NCBI RefSeq assembly: GCF_014268505.2
Contig: NZ_JABWQP020000003.1
Span: forward strand, 422,206-486,205
DNA length: 64,000 nt
DNA from: Pseudomonas khorasanensis
Lineage (GTDB): Bacteria; Pseudomonadota; Gammaproteobacteria; Pseudomonadales; Pseudomonadaceae
Direction of reading: 5' to 3'
Part shown: piece after piece, positions 9,246 to 19,298 of the stretch
Numbering within the stretch: position 1 is the first letter of the stretch
Layout: each line of letters opens with the position of its first letter
Position numbers and translations under genes: made by a program
Notes under the pieces: model-generated
Database searches by the model: none
What the model was told of the DNA's origin: nothing
The model's input: the letters and a program-made list of their open reading frames with translations, nothing else

Positions 9246-10026
9246 TTTTCTGTTGTATGCCCTGCTCGCAGGTCTGGCGCTGGCGCTGGTGGCCGGGCCG
9301 CTCGGCTCGTTCGTGGTGTGGCGGCGCATGGCGTATTTCGGCGACACCTTGTCTCACGCCGCGCTGCTCGGCGTGGCGCTGGGCTTCCTGCTGGATGTCA
9401 GCCCGACCGTGGCGGTCACGGTCGGCTGCCTGCTGCTGGCGGTACTGCTGGTGACCCTGCAACAGCGTCAGCCGCTGGCGTCCGACACGCTGTTGGGAAT
9501 TCTTGCGCCGAGCACTCTCTCATTGGGGCTTGTGGTACTAAGCTTCATGCATGAAGTGCGGATCGACCTGATGGCCTATCTGTTCGGCGATTTGCTGGCG
9601 ATCAGCCCGACCGATCTGGCCTGGATTCTCGGCGGCACCGCTGCGGTGCTGGTGCTGTTGGTGACGTTGTGGCGGCCCTTGCTGGCGGTCACCGTGCACG
9701 AAGAACTGGCCAGGGTCGAAGGCCTGCCGGTGGCGGGTTTGCGTCTGGCACTGATGTTGTTGATCGCGGTGGTGATCGCGGTGGCGATGAAAATTGTCGG
9801 TGTATTGCTGATCACCTCGCTGTTGATCATTCCGGCGGCCGCGGCACAGCGTCACGCCCGTTCCCCGGAGCAAATGGCCCTGGGCGCGAGCCTGCTGGGC
9901 ATGCTTGCGGTGTGTGGCGGGCTGGCGTTGTCGTGGTTCAAGGACACCCCGGCGGGGCCGTCAATCGTTGTGACGGCGGCCGCACTGTTTCTGCTGAGTT
10001 TTGTTCTGCCCCGTCGAGGGGTGTAG
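9238..10026 (+). CDS. znuB: Zinc ABC transporter permease ZnuB
   Basis: Polytopic inner-membrane permease of 262 residues, with about eight hydrophobic segments and the usual ZnuB N-terminus [17 protein letters not shown]. The start at 9238 lies within the end of znuC; in-frame upstream codons exist, but they fall in the His-rich tail coding of znuC and are unlikely to be used. It completes the Zn importer with ZnuA and ZnuC. Confidence 0.94.
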   Translation: MADFLLYALLAGLALALVAGPLGSFVVWRRMAYFGDTLSHAALLGVALGFLLDVSPTVAVTVGCLLLAVLLVTLQQRQPLASDTLLGILAPSTLSLGLVVLSFMHEVRIDLMAYLFGDLLAISPTDLAWILGGTAAVLVLLVTLWRPLLAVTVHEELARVEGLPVAGLRLALMLLIAVVIAVAMKIVGVLLITSLLIIPAAAAQRHARSPEQMALGASLLGMLAVCGGLALSWFKDTPAGPSIVVTAAALFLLSFVLPRRGV

Positions 10027-10063
10027 ACTTGCTCGCTTTTTGCGCAATTAGAGAGTCGCAGGA

Positions 10064-10777
10064 ATGAAGCCGTTCGCCTCCCGTTATCTGCTCCTTGTTG
10101 CATTTTCAGTGCTGCTGGGCGCCTGCCAAAGCACGCCGCCGGTGGCGCAAGTCCCCGATGCGCGGGCTGCGGCCATCGCACAGCTGGAGCAAAGCCTGGC
10201 CAGCAGCGAACTGGCCACCGCTGAAACCCAATTGGCCACGTTGCAGGCTGAGACGCCAAACGACCAATCCCTTGAGCAGTACCAGCGGCAACTGGCCGAA
10301 GCGTACTTGCGTCGCAGCCAGATTGTTCTGCAGAAAGGTGATGTGAACGCTGCCGCCACCGCGTTGAGCCGCGCCCGCGCGTTGATGCCCAAGGCACCGG
10401 CGCTCACCGGTGGCGTCAACGGTGCAATCACCGAAGCGCGCAAGGCCGAGCTGGAAAAGGCCGAAGCCGCACTGCTGGCCGCCGAGGCCAAGCCCAAAGC
10501 CAGGGTGATCGACCCGACCGCCGAAAGCACCACGGTGGCGCTGGAGATCACCGACAGTCGCAAACTTCGCCGTCAACTCGATGCGATCGCCGCCGATGTG
10601 GTGAATTACGAGTGCGCGGTCAGCATCCAGGCGCCGCGCAGCGCGGATTACCCTTGGCTGGCGACGTTGCTCAGCAAGCGCGTGAAGAAGCTCAATCCGG
10701 ATTTCGATCTGCAGATCGAAAAACAGATTGTGCGCACGGTGCCGGCGCAGATGGTTTTAAGTCCGCGTAAACCGTAA
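10064..10777 (+). CDS. Lipoprotein of unknown function (PA5502-like)
   Basis: A 237-residue protein with a lipobox (LLGACQS; lipidated Cys near residue 21). The middle is an Ala/Glu/Gln-rich helical region that looks like short TPR-like or coiled-coil repeats (about 30-150), followed by a more globular C-terminal domain. It lies 37 bp after znuB on the same strand, and the same neighbour is found in P. aeruginosa. A role in zinc uptake is possible but unproven. Confidence 0.75.
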   Translation: MKPFASRYLLLVAFSVLLGACQSTPPVAQVPDARAAAIAQLEQSLASSELATAETQLATLQAETPNDQSLEQYQRQLAEAYLRRSQIVLQKGDVNAAATALSRARALMPKAPALTGGVNGAITEARKAELEKAEAALLAAEAKPKARVIDPTAESTTVALEITDSRKLRRQLDAIAADVVNYECAVSIQAPRSADYPWLATLLSKRVKKLNPDFDLQIEKQIVRTVPAQMVLSPRKP

Positions 10778-10796
10778 AAGCATCGTCGGAACGCCG

Positions 10797-10875
10797 CCCG
10801 GAGCAAGCTCGCTCCCACATTGATTCTGTTTTGTACACAGATTTATTGTAGGAGCGAGCCTGCTCGCGATAGCGT
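10797..10875. repeat. REP pair, imperfect, between the lipoprotein gene and katE
   Basis: Inverted copies (GGAGCAAGCTCGCTCCCACA and TGTAGGAGCGAGCCTGCTCG) face each other across about 33 bp. The left copy is a variant of the main REP core. It sits between two convergent genes. Confidence 0.75.
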
Positions 10876-10897
10876 CCTTGCTGCCAGCCAATAGCCT

Positions 10898-13039
10898 TTA
10901 AGCCGGAATCGCTTTCGCCTTAGGCTCCCGCGCCCAGGCCCGATGCTGCCCGATAGCGTCAAAGAACGGCTTGGTCAACGCGCCAACATCCGCACCCGCC
11001 AACAAGCCCGCATCCGCATCCAGCTTCAACAGATCCTGCAGCTGTTTCGCCTCGCCGTGCAGCGCAATCGCCTTCAGATGCTTGTACGCCTCCAGCAGAT
11101 AATGCAGCGCTACACCGTCGCCGCTCAACGCCTTGATCGACGCCGCGCCACCCGGCACGAACACCGCGTCGAACGCTACCGACGGCAAACCTTCCATCGA
11201 TGCATCCACCGGCAACGCCTTGCCGTCAGCAGTTTTCACAGGTGCTGAAGTCGGGCCGAGCAATTTTGCGTGGGCGCCCTCGGCTTCCAGCGCTTTCTTC
11301 ATCGCATCAATCGCCGCACCGTCAACGCCATTGGCAGCGAGAATTGCCACTTTGCGCGTCTTGATATCGCCGGGCAGCAGATTGGCCTGGCTCAACGCAG
11401 GCGAGCGTTCCAGCGATGTCTTGCGCACTTCGATCGTGCCTTGAGTCGGCGCAGGCAGGCCGAGGTTTTCGGCGACGCGCTTGGCCAGGGTCAGATCGAT
11501 ATTGGCGAGAATCTCGTTCACTTGACGCGCACGGATGAACTCGCGTTCAACCTTGCCCAGCTCAAAGCTGTAAGCGGCGATGATGTGTTCTTTCTCATGG
11601 TCGCTCATGCTGTTGAAAAACAGTCGTGCCTGGGAGAAGTGATCGCTGAACGATTCGCTGCGTTGGCGGATCTTGGCCGCGTCGATGCGCTCCGGATAGC
11701 TCTCGAAACCACCGTCCTGCGCAGCCGGCGGGGTTTCTTTCGGCCAGCCGCCGTCGATCGAGTTGGGCTCGTAAGAGGCGCGGCCCTTGTCGATCGTGGT
11801 GCGATGTTGCGCATCGCGCTGGCCGTTATGGACCGGCGCAACCGGACGATTGATCGGCAACTCATGAAAGTTCGGCCCGCCGAGTCGGCTGATTTGCGTA
11901 TCGGTGTAGGAAAACAGCCGGCCTTGCAGCAGCGGGTCGTTGGAGAAGTCGATGCCCGGCACGATATGCCCTGGGCAGAAAGCGACCTGCTCGACTTCGG
12001 CAAAGAAGTTGTCCGGGTTGCGGTTCAGGGTCATCTTGCCCAGCGGCGTGATCGGCACGATTTCTTCAGGAATGATCTTGGTCGGGTCGAGAATGTCGAA
12101 ATCGAAGTCGTGCTCGTTTTCCTCTTCGACAATTTGCACGCCCAGTTCCCATTCCGGGTAATCGCCCATCTCGATGGCTTCCCAGAGATCGCGACGGTGG
12201 AAGTCGGTGTCTTTACCGGCGAGCTTCTGCGCTTCGTCCCATACCAGCGAGCAGGTGCCGGCGGAAGGGCGCCAGTGGAATTTGACGAAGCGCGATTTGC
12301 CCTCGGCGTTGATCAGGCGGAACGTGTGCACGCCGAAGCCTTGCATGCTGCGCAGGCTTTTTGGAATGGCGCGGTCTGACATCGCCCAGATGACCATGTG
12401 TGCCGATTCCGGCACCAGCGAGACAAAATCCCAGAAGGTGTCATGGGCCGAACCGCCCGTCGGGATTTCATTGTGCGGCTCGGGTTTGACCGCATGAACG
12501 AAGTCCGGAAACTTGATCGCGTCCTGAATGAAAAACACCGGCATGTTGTTGCCGACCAGATCGAAGTTACCCTCGTCGGTGAAGAACTTCACCGCAAAGC
12601 CACGTACATCACGCACGGTGTCGCCTGAGCCGCGCGGCCCCTGAACCGTGGAAAAACGCACGAACACCGGGGTTTTTTTGCCCGGATCCTGCAGGAAACC
12701 GGCCTTGGTCAGCGCCGAATGGTTCTCGTAGGCCTGAAAGAAACCGTGCGCGCCGGTGCCACGCGCGTGGACGATGCGTTCCGGAATTCTCTCGTGGTCA
12801 AAGTGCGTGATCTTTTCACGCATGATGAAGTCTTCGAGCAGCGAAGGCCCGCGTGGCCCAGCCTTCAGAGTGTTCTGGTTGTCTGCGATCTTCACGCCCT
12901 GATTGGTGCGCAAGGCCTGCCCGGTGGCGTCGGAGCGGAATGCCTCGAGGCTTTCCAGCTTGGCATTGGTGTTGGCGCGATCCGGGGTATCGGTCCCGGC
13001 CATTGCGCTTTTTTCAGGTGCAGGCTTTTTGATGCTCAT
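10898..13039 (-). CDS. katE: Catalase HPII (large-subunit clade 2)
   Basis: Decomposes hydrogen peroxide; typically a stationary-phase enzyme. It is 713 residues from the ATG at 13039, which has AGGAG 9 bp upstream. The distal catalytic His lies in [14 protein letters not shown], and the heme-ligand Tyr region is [12 protein letters not shown]. The C-terminal 150 or so residues form the extra flavodoxin-like (DJ-1/PfpI) domain of large catalases ([11 protein letters not shown] ... FVPGGAAS). It is monocistronic and divergent from metN. Confidence 0.96.
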   Translation of the reverse strand: MSIKKPAPEKSAMAGTDTPDRANTNAKLESLEAFRSDATGQALRTNQGVKIADNQNTLKAGPRGPSLLEDFIMREKITHFDHERIPERIVHARGTGAHGFFQAYENHSALTKAGFLQDPGKKTPVFVRFSTVQGPRGSGDTVRDVRGFAVKFFTDEGNFDLVGNNMPVFFIQDAIKFPDFVHAVKPEPHNEIPTGGSAHDTFWDFVSLVPESAHMVIWAMSDRAIPKSLRSMQGFGVHTFRLINAEGKSRFVKFHWRPSAGTCSLVWDEAQKLAGKDTDFHRRDLWEAIEMGDYPEWELGVQIVEEENEHDFDFDILDPTKIIPEEIVPITPLGKMTLNRNPDNFFAEVEQVAFCPGHIVPGIDFSNDPLLQGRLFSYTDTQISRLGGPNFHELPINRPVAPVHNGQRDAQHRTTIDKGRASYEPNSIDGGWPKETPPAAQDGGFESYPERIDAAKIRQRSESFSDHFSQARLFFNSMSDHEKEHIIAAYSFELGKVEREFIRARQVNEILANIDLTLAKRVAENLGLPAPTQGTIEVRKTSLERSPALSQANLLPGDIKTRKVAILAANGVDGAAIDAMKKALEAEGAHAKLLGPTSAPVKTADGKALPVDASMEGLPSVAFDAVFVPGGAASIKALSGDGVALHYLLEAYKHLKAIALHGEAKQLQDLLKLDADAGLLAGADVGALTKPFFDAIGQHRAWAREPKAKAIPA

Positions 13040-13301
13040 CAGACGTAAACTCCTCGTTTGACCCCCGATACCTTCCGGGGTGTCTTGAGTGGTTCCCCGG
13101 GCACGGCACCCAGGGTTCAAGTCGCTTACCTAGTGACTGATGAGGGCTATAGCCGTTCCGTTTATCTGACCTTTGATCGCGTTATTGCCAAATCGAAGGA
13201 CAATTGCAAAATAAATGCTAAGAACCTCTATACGGACAGGCTAAAATGCGCGCCCGGCTAACCGCTGATCCTTTTCTAACGCGCCCCACAAGGTTCGCTA
13301 C

Positions 13302-14309
13302 GTGATCGAGTTTCAAAACGTCCACAAGACTTACCGCGTCGCCGGTAAGGACATCCCCGCCCTGCACCCGACCAGTCTCTTGATCGAGAGCGGTCAGGTC
13401 TTCGGCCTGATCGGCCATTCAGGTGCGGGAAAAAGTACCCTGCTGCGCCTGATCAATCGCCTGGAAGACTCCAGCGGCGGCAAGATCTTCGTCGACGGTG
13501 AAGAAGTCACCGCGCTGGACGCCAACGGCCTGCGCCGTTTCCGCCAGCAGGTCGGGATGATCTTCCAGCACTTCAACCTGCTCGCCTCCAAGACCGTCGC
13601 CGACAACGTTGCGTTGCCGCTGACCCTGGCGGGTGAGCTGTCGAGCACTGAAATCTTTCAGCGCGTCGACGAGTTGCTGGCGCGGGTGGGTCTGTCCGAC
13701 CACGCGAAGAAGTACCCGGCGCAATTGTCCGGCGGCCAGAAGCAGCGCGTCGGCATCGCTCGCGCCCTGGCGACCAAGCCAAAAATCCTGCTGTGCGACG
13801 AGGCCACCAGTGCCCTCGACCCGCAGACCACGGCGTCGGTCCTGCAACTGCTGGCCGAGATCAACCGCGAGCTGAAACTCACCATCGTGCTGATCACCCA
13901 CGAAATGGATGTGATCCGTCGCGTGTGCGATCAGGTCGGCGTGATGGATGCCGGCGTGATTGTCGAGCAAGGCGCGGTGGCCGATGTGTTCCTGCACCCG
14001 CAGCACCCGACCACCAAGCGTTTCGTTCAGGAAAGCGAGCAGATCGACGAAAGCGAGCAGCGTGATGACTTCGCTCATGTGCCAGGCCGCATCGTACGTC
14101 TGACGTTCCAAGGCGAAGCGACCTACGCGCCGTTGCTCGGTACTGTCGCCCGGGAAACCGGCGTTGACTACAGCATCCTCGCGGGCCGTATCGACCGCAT
14201 CAAAGACATCCCCTACGGGCAATTGACCCTGGCCGTCACCGGTGGCGACATGGAAGCGGCGTTCGCCCGCTTCACCGCCGCTGACGTTCACATGGAGGTG
14301 CTGCGTTAA
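13302..14309 (+). CDS. metN: D/L-methionine ABC transporter ATP-binding protein MetN
   Basis: ATPase of the methionine importer; 335 residues, GTG start with AAGG upstream. Walker [10 protein letters not shown], signature LSGGQKQRV and Walker [13 protein letters not shown] are intact. The last 80 or so residues are the NIL domain, which binds methionine and trans-inhibits transport in E. coli MetN. Its stop codon overlaps the metI start (TAATG). No SAM riboswitch was recognised upstream. Confidence 0.95.
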   Translation: MIEFQNVHKTYRVAGKDIPALHPTSLLIESGQVFGLIGHSGAGKSTLLRLINRLEDSSGGKIFVDGEEVTALDANGLRRFRQQVGMIFQHFNLLASKTVADNVALPLTLAGELSSTEIFQRVDELLARVGLSDHAKKYPAQLSGGQKQRVGIARALATKPKILLCDEATSALDPQTTASVLQLLAEINRELKLTIVLITHEMDVIRRVCDQVGVMDAGVIVEQGAVADVFLHPQHPTTKRFVQESEQIDESEQRDDFAHVPGRIVRLTFQGEATYAPLLGTVARETGVDYSILAGRIDRIKDIPYGQLTLAVTGGDMEAAFARFTAADVHMEVLR

Positions 14310-15025
14310 TGGAAATGTTCGACGCTGCAATCAAGCATTACGACGCCGCAGTAGAAGCCATCAAGCTGTTCTTTAAGAACATCGACTGGCTCGAGATCGG
14401 CCTGGCGACCAACGACACCATGCTCATGCTCGGTGGCTCCCTTTTGTTCACGGTGTTGCTCGGCCTGCCGCTGGGCGTGCTGCTGTTTCTCTGCAGCCCG
14501 CGTCAGTTGCTGGAAAACCGTGGCCTCTACGCGATCCTGTCGGTGATGGTGAACATTCTGCGTTCGCTGCCGTTCATTATTCTGCTGATCGTGATGATCC
14601 CGTTCACGGTGCTGATCACTGGCACCTCGCTCGGCGTGGCCGGTGCGATCCCGCCGCTGGTGGTCGGGGCCACGCCGTTTTTCGCGCGTCTGGTGGAAAC
14701 GGCGCTGCGTGAAGTCGATCGCGGCATCATCGAAGCGACCCAATCGATGGGCGCGACGACGCGGCAGATCATCATGAATGCTTTGCTGCCGGAAGCCCGC
14801 CCGGGCATCTTCGCGGCGATTACGGTGACAGCGATTACACTGGTTTCCTACACGGCTATGGCCGGCGTGGTCGGGGCCGGTGGGCTTGGCGACTTGGCGA
14901 TCCGTTTCGGCTACCAGCGTTTCCAGACCGACGTCATGATCGTCACTGTGGTGCTGTTGTTGATTCTGGTGCAAGTGCTGCAAATGGTCGGCGACCGTCT
15001 GGTCGTGCATTTCTCGCGCAAATAA
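14309..15025 (+). CDS. metI: Methionine ABC transporter permease MetI
   Basis: Inner-membrane permease of 238 residues with about five membrane segments. The EAA-type coupling loop is visible (EVDRGIIEATQSMGAT). The start codon overlaps the metN stop. It precedes metQ by 67 bp in the metNIQ operon. Confidence 0.95.
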   Translation: MEMFDAAIKHYDAAVEAIKLFFKNIDWLEIGLATNDTMLMLGGSLLFTVLLGLPLGVLLFLCSPRQLLENRGLYAILSVMVNILRSLPFIILLIVMIPFTVLITGTSLGVAGAIPPLVVGATPFFARLVETALREVDRGIIEATQSMGATTRQIIMNALLPEARPGIFAAITVTAITLVSYTAMAGVVGAGGLGDLAIRFGYQRFQTDVMIVTVVLLLILVQVLQMVGDRLVVHFSRK

Positions 15026-15092
15026 CCGGTTCTGGTCATCAATAGAGGCGCTGGCCATAAGCTGGCGGGCGCCCTGAAAAGGAGTTAGCTGA

Positions 15093-15863
15093 ATGAAAAA
15101 ACTGATCGCTGCTTTCGCTGCCATCGCTGCGTTTTCGGCCCACGCCGAAACCCTGACCGTCGCCGCCACGCCGGTGCCGCACGCGGAAATCCTCGAGTTT
15201 GTGAAGCCTGCCCTGGCCAAGGAAGGCGTGGACCTGAAGGTCAAGGTCTTCACCGACTACATTCAGCCGAACGTGCAGGTCGCCGAAAAGCGCCTGGACG
15301 CCAACTTCTTCCAGCATCAGCCGTACCTCGATGAGTTCAACAAGGCCAAGGGCACCAGCCTCGTCGCTGTGACCGGTGTACACCTGGAGCCACTGGGCGC
15401 TTACTCGAGCAAACTCAAGAAAATCGAAGAACTGCAAGGCGGCGCCAACGTGGTAATTCCCAACGACGCCACTAACGGCGGCCGGGCGCTGATGCTGCTG
15501 GCCAAGGCTGGCGTGATCACTTTGAAGGACCCGACCAATATTCTGTCGACCATCAAAGACATCGCCCAGAACCCGAAAGACCTGAAATTCCGTGAACTGG
15601 AAGCGGCGACCATCCCGCGCGTACTGACCCAGGTCGATCTGGCGCTGATCAACACCAACTACGCGCTGGAAGCCAAGCTTGACCCGTCCAAGGATGCGCT
15701 GGTGATCGAAGGTAACGACTCGCCTTACGTGAACATTCTTGTGTCCCGCTCGGACAACAAGGACAGCGACGCAATGAAGAAACTCGCGGCAGCGCTGCAC
15801 AGCCCGGAGGTGAAGCAATTCATCACCGAGAAGTACAAAGGCGCGGTGCTGCCGGCGTTCTGA
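15093..15863 (+). CDS. metQ: Methionine-binding protein MetQ
   Basis: Substrate-binding protein for D/L-methionine; 256 residues of the NlpA family. It has a signal peptide (MKKLIAAFAAIAAFSAHA, cleaved before ETLTV) with no lipobox cysteine, so it should be soluble in the periplasm, unlike the lipoprotein MetQ of E. coli. The GGAG ribosome site is good. A strong terminator follows. Confidence 0.93.
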   Translation: MKKLIAAFAAIAAFSAHAETLTVAATPVPHAEILEFVKPALAKEGVDLKVKVFTDYIQPNVQVAEKRLDANFFQHQPYLDEFNKAKGTSLVAVTGVHLEPLGAYSSKLKKIEELQGGANVVIPNDATNGGRALMLLAKAGVITLKDPTNILSTIKDIAQNPKDLKFRELEAATIPRVLTQVDLALINTNYALEAKLDPSKDALVIEGNDSPYVNILVSRSDNKDSDAMKKLAAALHSPEVKQFITEKYKGAVLPAF

Positions 15864-15880
15864 TCGGGTTGCTGTAACGA

Positions 15881-15910
15881 AAAGGGGCGCATTTGATGCG
15901 CTCCTTTTTT
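15881..15910 (+). terminator. Rho-independent terminator of metNIQ
   Basis: A perfect GCGCAT/ATGCGC stem, extended by GG/CC pairs, is followed by six T, 18 bp past the metQ stop codon. Confidence 0.88.
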
Positions 15911-15943
15911 ATGCCTGAAAAGCTGACCCTCTGAATGCCGGTT

Positions 15944-16082
15944 CCTGTGGCGAGGGAGCTTGCTCCCGCTGGGCAGCGAAGCGGCCCCCAAAACCCTGCT
16001 AACGTGGTTTAGCTGTCGCACCGCATCAGCCGGGTTTACGACTGCTGCGCAGCCGAGCGGGAGCAAGCTCCCTCGCCACAGG
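15944..16082. repeat. Inverted repeat of a second REP-like family
   Basis: CCTGTGGCGAGGGAGCTTGC near the left end and GCAAGCTCCCTCGCCACAGG at the right end form a perfect inverted pair about 90 bp apart. The core GCGAGGGAGCTTGCTCCCGC differs from the main REP of the window (GGGAGCGAGCCTGCTCGCG), so a second REP class is present. Confidence 0.8.
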
Positions 16083-16095
16083 ATTCATCAGAGCA

Positions 16096-16731
16096 CTATT
16101 TGCGGTTGAGCATGTCCGGAAGCTGCGCAACCAGCTTGGCATTGTTCAACGGCGCCCGGATGAACCCGCGCTGCTTGCCGTCCGGGCCGATCACTGCCAG
16201 GTTGCCGCTGTGATCGACTGTGTAATTCGGTTTGCTGGTATCAGCCGGAATGAACGGGATGCTGACCGCGTTCGCGACCTTCTGCAGCTCTTCAATCGAG
16301 GTGGGCGTCAGGCCAATGAACTGCGGATCGAAGTAACCCAGATACTGCTTCAACTGCTTCGGGTTATCGCGGTTCGGATCGACGCTGACCAGCACGATCT
16401 GCAGCTTGTCCGCCGCCTCCTTGGGCAGCTCGCTTTTGATCTGGCGCAGTTGCGCCAGAGTCGTCGGGCAGATATCGGGGCAGAAGGTGTAGCCGAAGAA
16501 CAGCAGGCTCCACTTGCCCTCCAATTCATCGATCGCCACCGGTTTGCCGTCCTGATCGGTCATCGTCACATCCGGCAGGGTGCGGCTTTGCGGCAGCAGG
16601 ATGATGCCGGCGTCGATCAGCGCGGTCGGGTCGCCCTGGCCTTTGCCGCTCAGCACTTTATTGACAGTGAGGCCCAGGATCAGCGCGATCACGGCGACGA
16701 GGATGAAGACGGTTTTCTGGGTTCGGGTCAT
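16096..16731 (-). CDS. senC: SCO1/SenC family copper chaperone
   Basis: Membrane-anchored copper and thiol protein for CuA assembly in cytochrome c oxidase; 211 residues from the ATG at 16731, which overlaps the cyoE stop codon (ATGA). One N-terminal membrane anchor (about 7-25) precedes a thioredoxin-like domain. The copper site has the CPDIC cysteines at 84 and 88 and the distal His in [14 protein letters not shown]. It is the last gene of the oxidase assembly run. Confidence 0.93.
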   Translation of the reverse strand: MTRTQKTVFILVAVIALILGLTVNKVLSGKGQGDPTALIDAGIILLPQSRTLPDVTMTDQDGKPVAIDELEGKWSLLFFGYTFCPDICPTTLAQLRQIKSELPKEAADKLQIVLVSVDPNRDNPKQLKQYLGYFDPQFIGLTPTSIEELQKVANAVSIPFIPADTSKPNYTVDHSGNLAVIGPDGKQRGFIRAPLNNAKLVAQLPDMLNRK

Positions 16732-17627
16732 AGGTTCAACAGTAAGTAGTGGTCTACGAGCAGGGCGATGAACAGCAGGAACAAGTAGTAGATAGAGTAC
16801 TTGAACGTGTTGATCGCCGCGTGCGGCCGGGTGCCACGGTACAGCACCACGGCCCATTGCAGGAACCTTGCACCCAACGCGAGGGCGCAAATCAGGTAGA
16901 GCACGCCGCTCATGTGAATCACGTAGGGCAACAGGCTCACCGCCAGCAGCGCGAAGGTGTACAGCAGAATGTGCACTTTGGTGTAGTGCTCGCCGTGGGT
17001 CACCGGCAGCATCGGGATGTCAGCCTTGGCATATTCTTCCTTGCGGTGAATCGCCAGCGCCCAGAAATGCGGCGGTGTCCAGGCGAAGATGATCAGCACC
17101 AGCAACAGCGGTTCGGCGCTGACGTGGCCGGTGGCGGCGGTCCAGCCGAGCAGCGGCGGGGCGGCACCGGCGAGACCGCCTATGACGATATTCTGTGGCG
17201 TCGCGCGTTTGAGGAAACCGGTGTAGATCACCGCGTAGCCCAGCAACGAAGCGAGGGTCAGCCACGCGGTCAGCTGATTGGTGAAGGTCAGCAGCAAGGC
17301 CTGACCGAGCAGGGCCAATACCAGAGCAAAGGTCAGCGCCGCCGCAGGCGAAACCCGGCCCTGCGCCAAGGGACGCTTGTGGGTGCGCGCCATCACCGCA
17401 TCGATGCGCCGATCCACCACATGATTGACTGCCGCCGCACCGCCGGCACACAGCGCAATGCCAAGATTGCCGAAGACCAGCACCGTCCACGGCACCCCGG
17501 CGCGGGTCGCGAGGAACATGCCAACCAATGAAGTGATGAGCATCAGCACCACGACTTTCGGCTTGGTCAGTTCCAGGTAATCGCGCCACAGCGCTTGCGC
17601 CGGACGCTCGCCGATCAGACTCGCCAT
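16728..17627 (-). CDS. cyoE: Protoheme IX farnesyltransferase (heme O synthase)
   Basis: Converts heme B to heme O, the precursor of heme A in the aa3 oxidase. It has 299 residues and about nine hydrophobic segments of the UbiA superfamily. The prenyl-diphosphate motif is visible in [22 protein letters not shown] (about residues 65-86). It overlaps senC by 4 bp and the end of ctaA by 13 bp, so the genes are probably translated together. It could equally be called ctaB. Confidence 0.94.
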   Translation of the reverse strand: MASLIGERPAQALWRDYLELTKPKVVVLMLITSLVGMFLATRAGVPWTVLVFGNLGIALCAGGAAAVNHVVDRRIDAVMARTHKRPLAQGRVSPAAALTFALVLALLGQALLLTFTNQLTAWLTLASLLGYAVIYTGFLKRATPQNIVIGGLAGAAPPLLGWTAATGHVSAEPLLLVLIIFAWTPPHFWALAIHRKEEYAKADIPMLPVTHGEHYTKVHILLYTFALLAVSLLPYVIHMSGVLYLICALALGARFLQWAVVLYRGTRPHAAINTFKYSIYYLFLLFIALLVDHYLLLNL

Positions 17628-18694
17628 GGCGTTTCTCCTTTTATCGTGATGGGCGCGACGGCGTGTTTGACCGGGCTCAGGCGCCAGCGCGCGAGTACCG
17701 GTTGTGTCACCCGAACCAGACTCGTGCGCGCATGATAATTGACCAGCACCAGGGTCAGTAACAACGCTGCACCGCCCGCGTTATGCGCGACCGCGACCGG
17801 CAACGGCAGATGAAACAGCACGTTGCTGATGCCCAGGGTGATTTGTGCGGCGAGCGCGATCAGCACCAGCGCGGCCAGGCGTGTCATGCCCACGCCTTTC
17901 AACTGCCAGGCCAGACCAACCAGCACCAGGGTCACCAGTAGCGCGCCTATACGATGAGTGAGATGAATCGCGGTGCGCGCATCGCTATCCAGTTGTCCGC
18001 CGAGATAATTCGGGCCGATGTGTTGAGTCAGATGAAAGCCGTTGGCGAAGTCCGCTGGCGGCAGCCATTGTCCATGGCAGGTCGGAAAGTCGATGCAAGC
18101 CACCGCCGCGTAGTTGGAACTGACCCAGCCGCCCAATGCGATCTGGCCGATCACCAGCAACAGGCCCGCTGTCGCCCAATATTGCAGGCGCCTGGGTACC
18201 GTCAGCGCCGGCAGCACCCCGGACAATCTCAGGGTCAGCAAAAACAGCAGGCTCAACGTGGCAAAGCCGCCGAGCAAATGCCCGGTCACCACCTGCGGCC
18301 AGAGCTTGAGCGTCACCGTCCACATGCCGAAGGCGGCTTGGGCAATGACCACCGCGAGCAGAAACAACGGCAGCTTTACCGGTTGTCCCGGATGGCGACG
18401 ATTGACCCATGCGCGCCCGGCCAACAGTGAAATGACTAAACCCAGGGAGCCGGCGAAGTAGCGGTGGATCATCTCGTTCCAGCCCTTGTGCGCCTCCACC
18501 GGCGCGTCGGGGAAATGCAGTTCGGCATGGGCCAGTTGCGCCTCGCTTTTCGGCACGCTGATAAACCCGTAGCAGCCGGGCCAGTCCGGGCAGCCGAGGC
18601 CGGCATGGGTCAGGCGGGTATAAGCGCCCAGCAGCACCACAATCAGCGCCAGCAGGGTGGCAAACAGCGCGAGGCGAAATCCAGGTTTGGCCAT
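17615..18694 (-). CDS. ctaA: Heme A synthase (CtaA/COX15)
   Basis: Oxidises heme O to heme A. It has 359 residues and eight membrane segments in two four-helix halves, with heme-ligand His candidates in each half (for example [17 protein letters not shown] near 28 and HLTHRIGAL near 245 as landmarks). The cysteine-containing loop between helices 1 and 2 is typical. It overlaps cyoE and follows the Sco-like gene by about 10 bp. Confidence 0.94.
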   Translation of the reverse strand: MAKPGFRLALFATLLALIVVLLGAYTRLTHAGLGCPDWPGCYGFISVPKSEAQLAHAELHFPDAPVEAHKGWNEMIHRYFAGSLGLVISLLAGRAWVNRRHPGQPVKLPLFLLAVVIAQAAFGMWTVTLKLWPQVVTGHLLGGFATLSLLFLLTLRLSGVLPALTVPRRLQYWATAGLLLVIGQIALGGWVSSNYAAVACIDFPTCHGQWLPPADFANGFHLTQHIGPNYLGGQLDSDARTAIHLTHRIGALLVTLVLVGLAWQLKGVGMTRLAALVLIALAAQITLGISNVLFHLPLPVAVAHNAGGAALLLTLVLVNYHARTSLVRVTQPVLARWRLSPVKHAVAPITIKGETPWRV

Positions 18695-18704
18695 GACGGT
18701 GCCC

Positions 18705-19298
18705 TTATCCGATGTTCGACAGTTTCAGCAGATGACGCAGGTCGTTGAGCAGGTCCTTGCCCTTCACATTCGGCTCGTAGCGCAGCACGAGATTGCCGTG
18801 GGGGTCGATGATCCACAGGTGCGGTGTGGCGTTGTCGCCCGTGGTCTTGCCGAACACGGCTGCGTCCAGCGGATAACGTTGCAGTTGCGGGTATTCGCGG
18901 GTGAGTCTGGTGGCGTACTCGGCGCTCAAGGGTTGCGCGGCAGCCAGGGCGTGGCTGGCGCGTCCGGCCTCGCGACCGAGGCCGATCTGGATTTGCCGCG
19001 CCAGATACACCAATTGCTGGCAGTCCACGGCGCAGTCCTTCGGTGCGGTCACCAGCAATTGCCAGCGCTGTTCATCGGCCTGCACGCCGAGGTCGGCGCG
19101 GGTCTGACCATTGCCGATCAGTTGGCCGTGATAGCTGCGCCCCTCCGGCACCCAGAACTGCAATTTGTACATGCCGGTGGCGAGCAGCATCGGGCCGACC
19201 ACACCGAGCACGATCAATAGCAGTTGAATCCGTCCGCGACGACGGCTGATCGCTGGTTTGGCCTCAGACATGCTGGGTGGATTCATGGCCGTTCCCAT
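18705..19298 (-). CDS. Sco-like membrane-anchored thioredoxin-fold protein of the cox cluster (PA0111-like)
   Basis: It has 197 residues from the ATG at 19298, which has AGGAG 7 bp upstream. A short cytoplasmic N-terminus, one membrane anchor (about 24-44) and a periplasmic domain are visible. The domain has a CxxxC pair (CAVDC, residues 89 and 93) and a C-terminal part TPHLWIIDPHGNLVLRY that recalls the SCO1/SenC fold. It is usually annotated as hypothetical. Location between SURF1 and ctaA supports a role in oxidase assembly, perhaps in thiol or copper handling; this is inference. Its start overlaps the SURF1 gene by 35 bp. Confidence 0.8.
   Translation of the reverse strand: MGTAMNPPSMSEAKPAISRRRGRIQLLLIVLGVVGPMLLATGMYKLQFWVPEGRSYHGQLIGNGQTRADLGVQADEQRWQLLVTAPKDCAVDCQQLVYLARQIQIGLGREAGRASHALAAAQPLSAEYATRLTREYPQLQRYPLDAAVFGKTTGDNATPHLWIIDPHGNLVLRYEPNVKGKDLLNDLRHLLKLSNIG

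Noticed and set aside
13040..13301. SAM riboswitch upstream of metN
   Set aside because: No conserved S-box core, kink-turn or terminator/antiterminator pair could be seen; regulation of this operon is left open.
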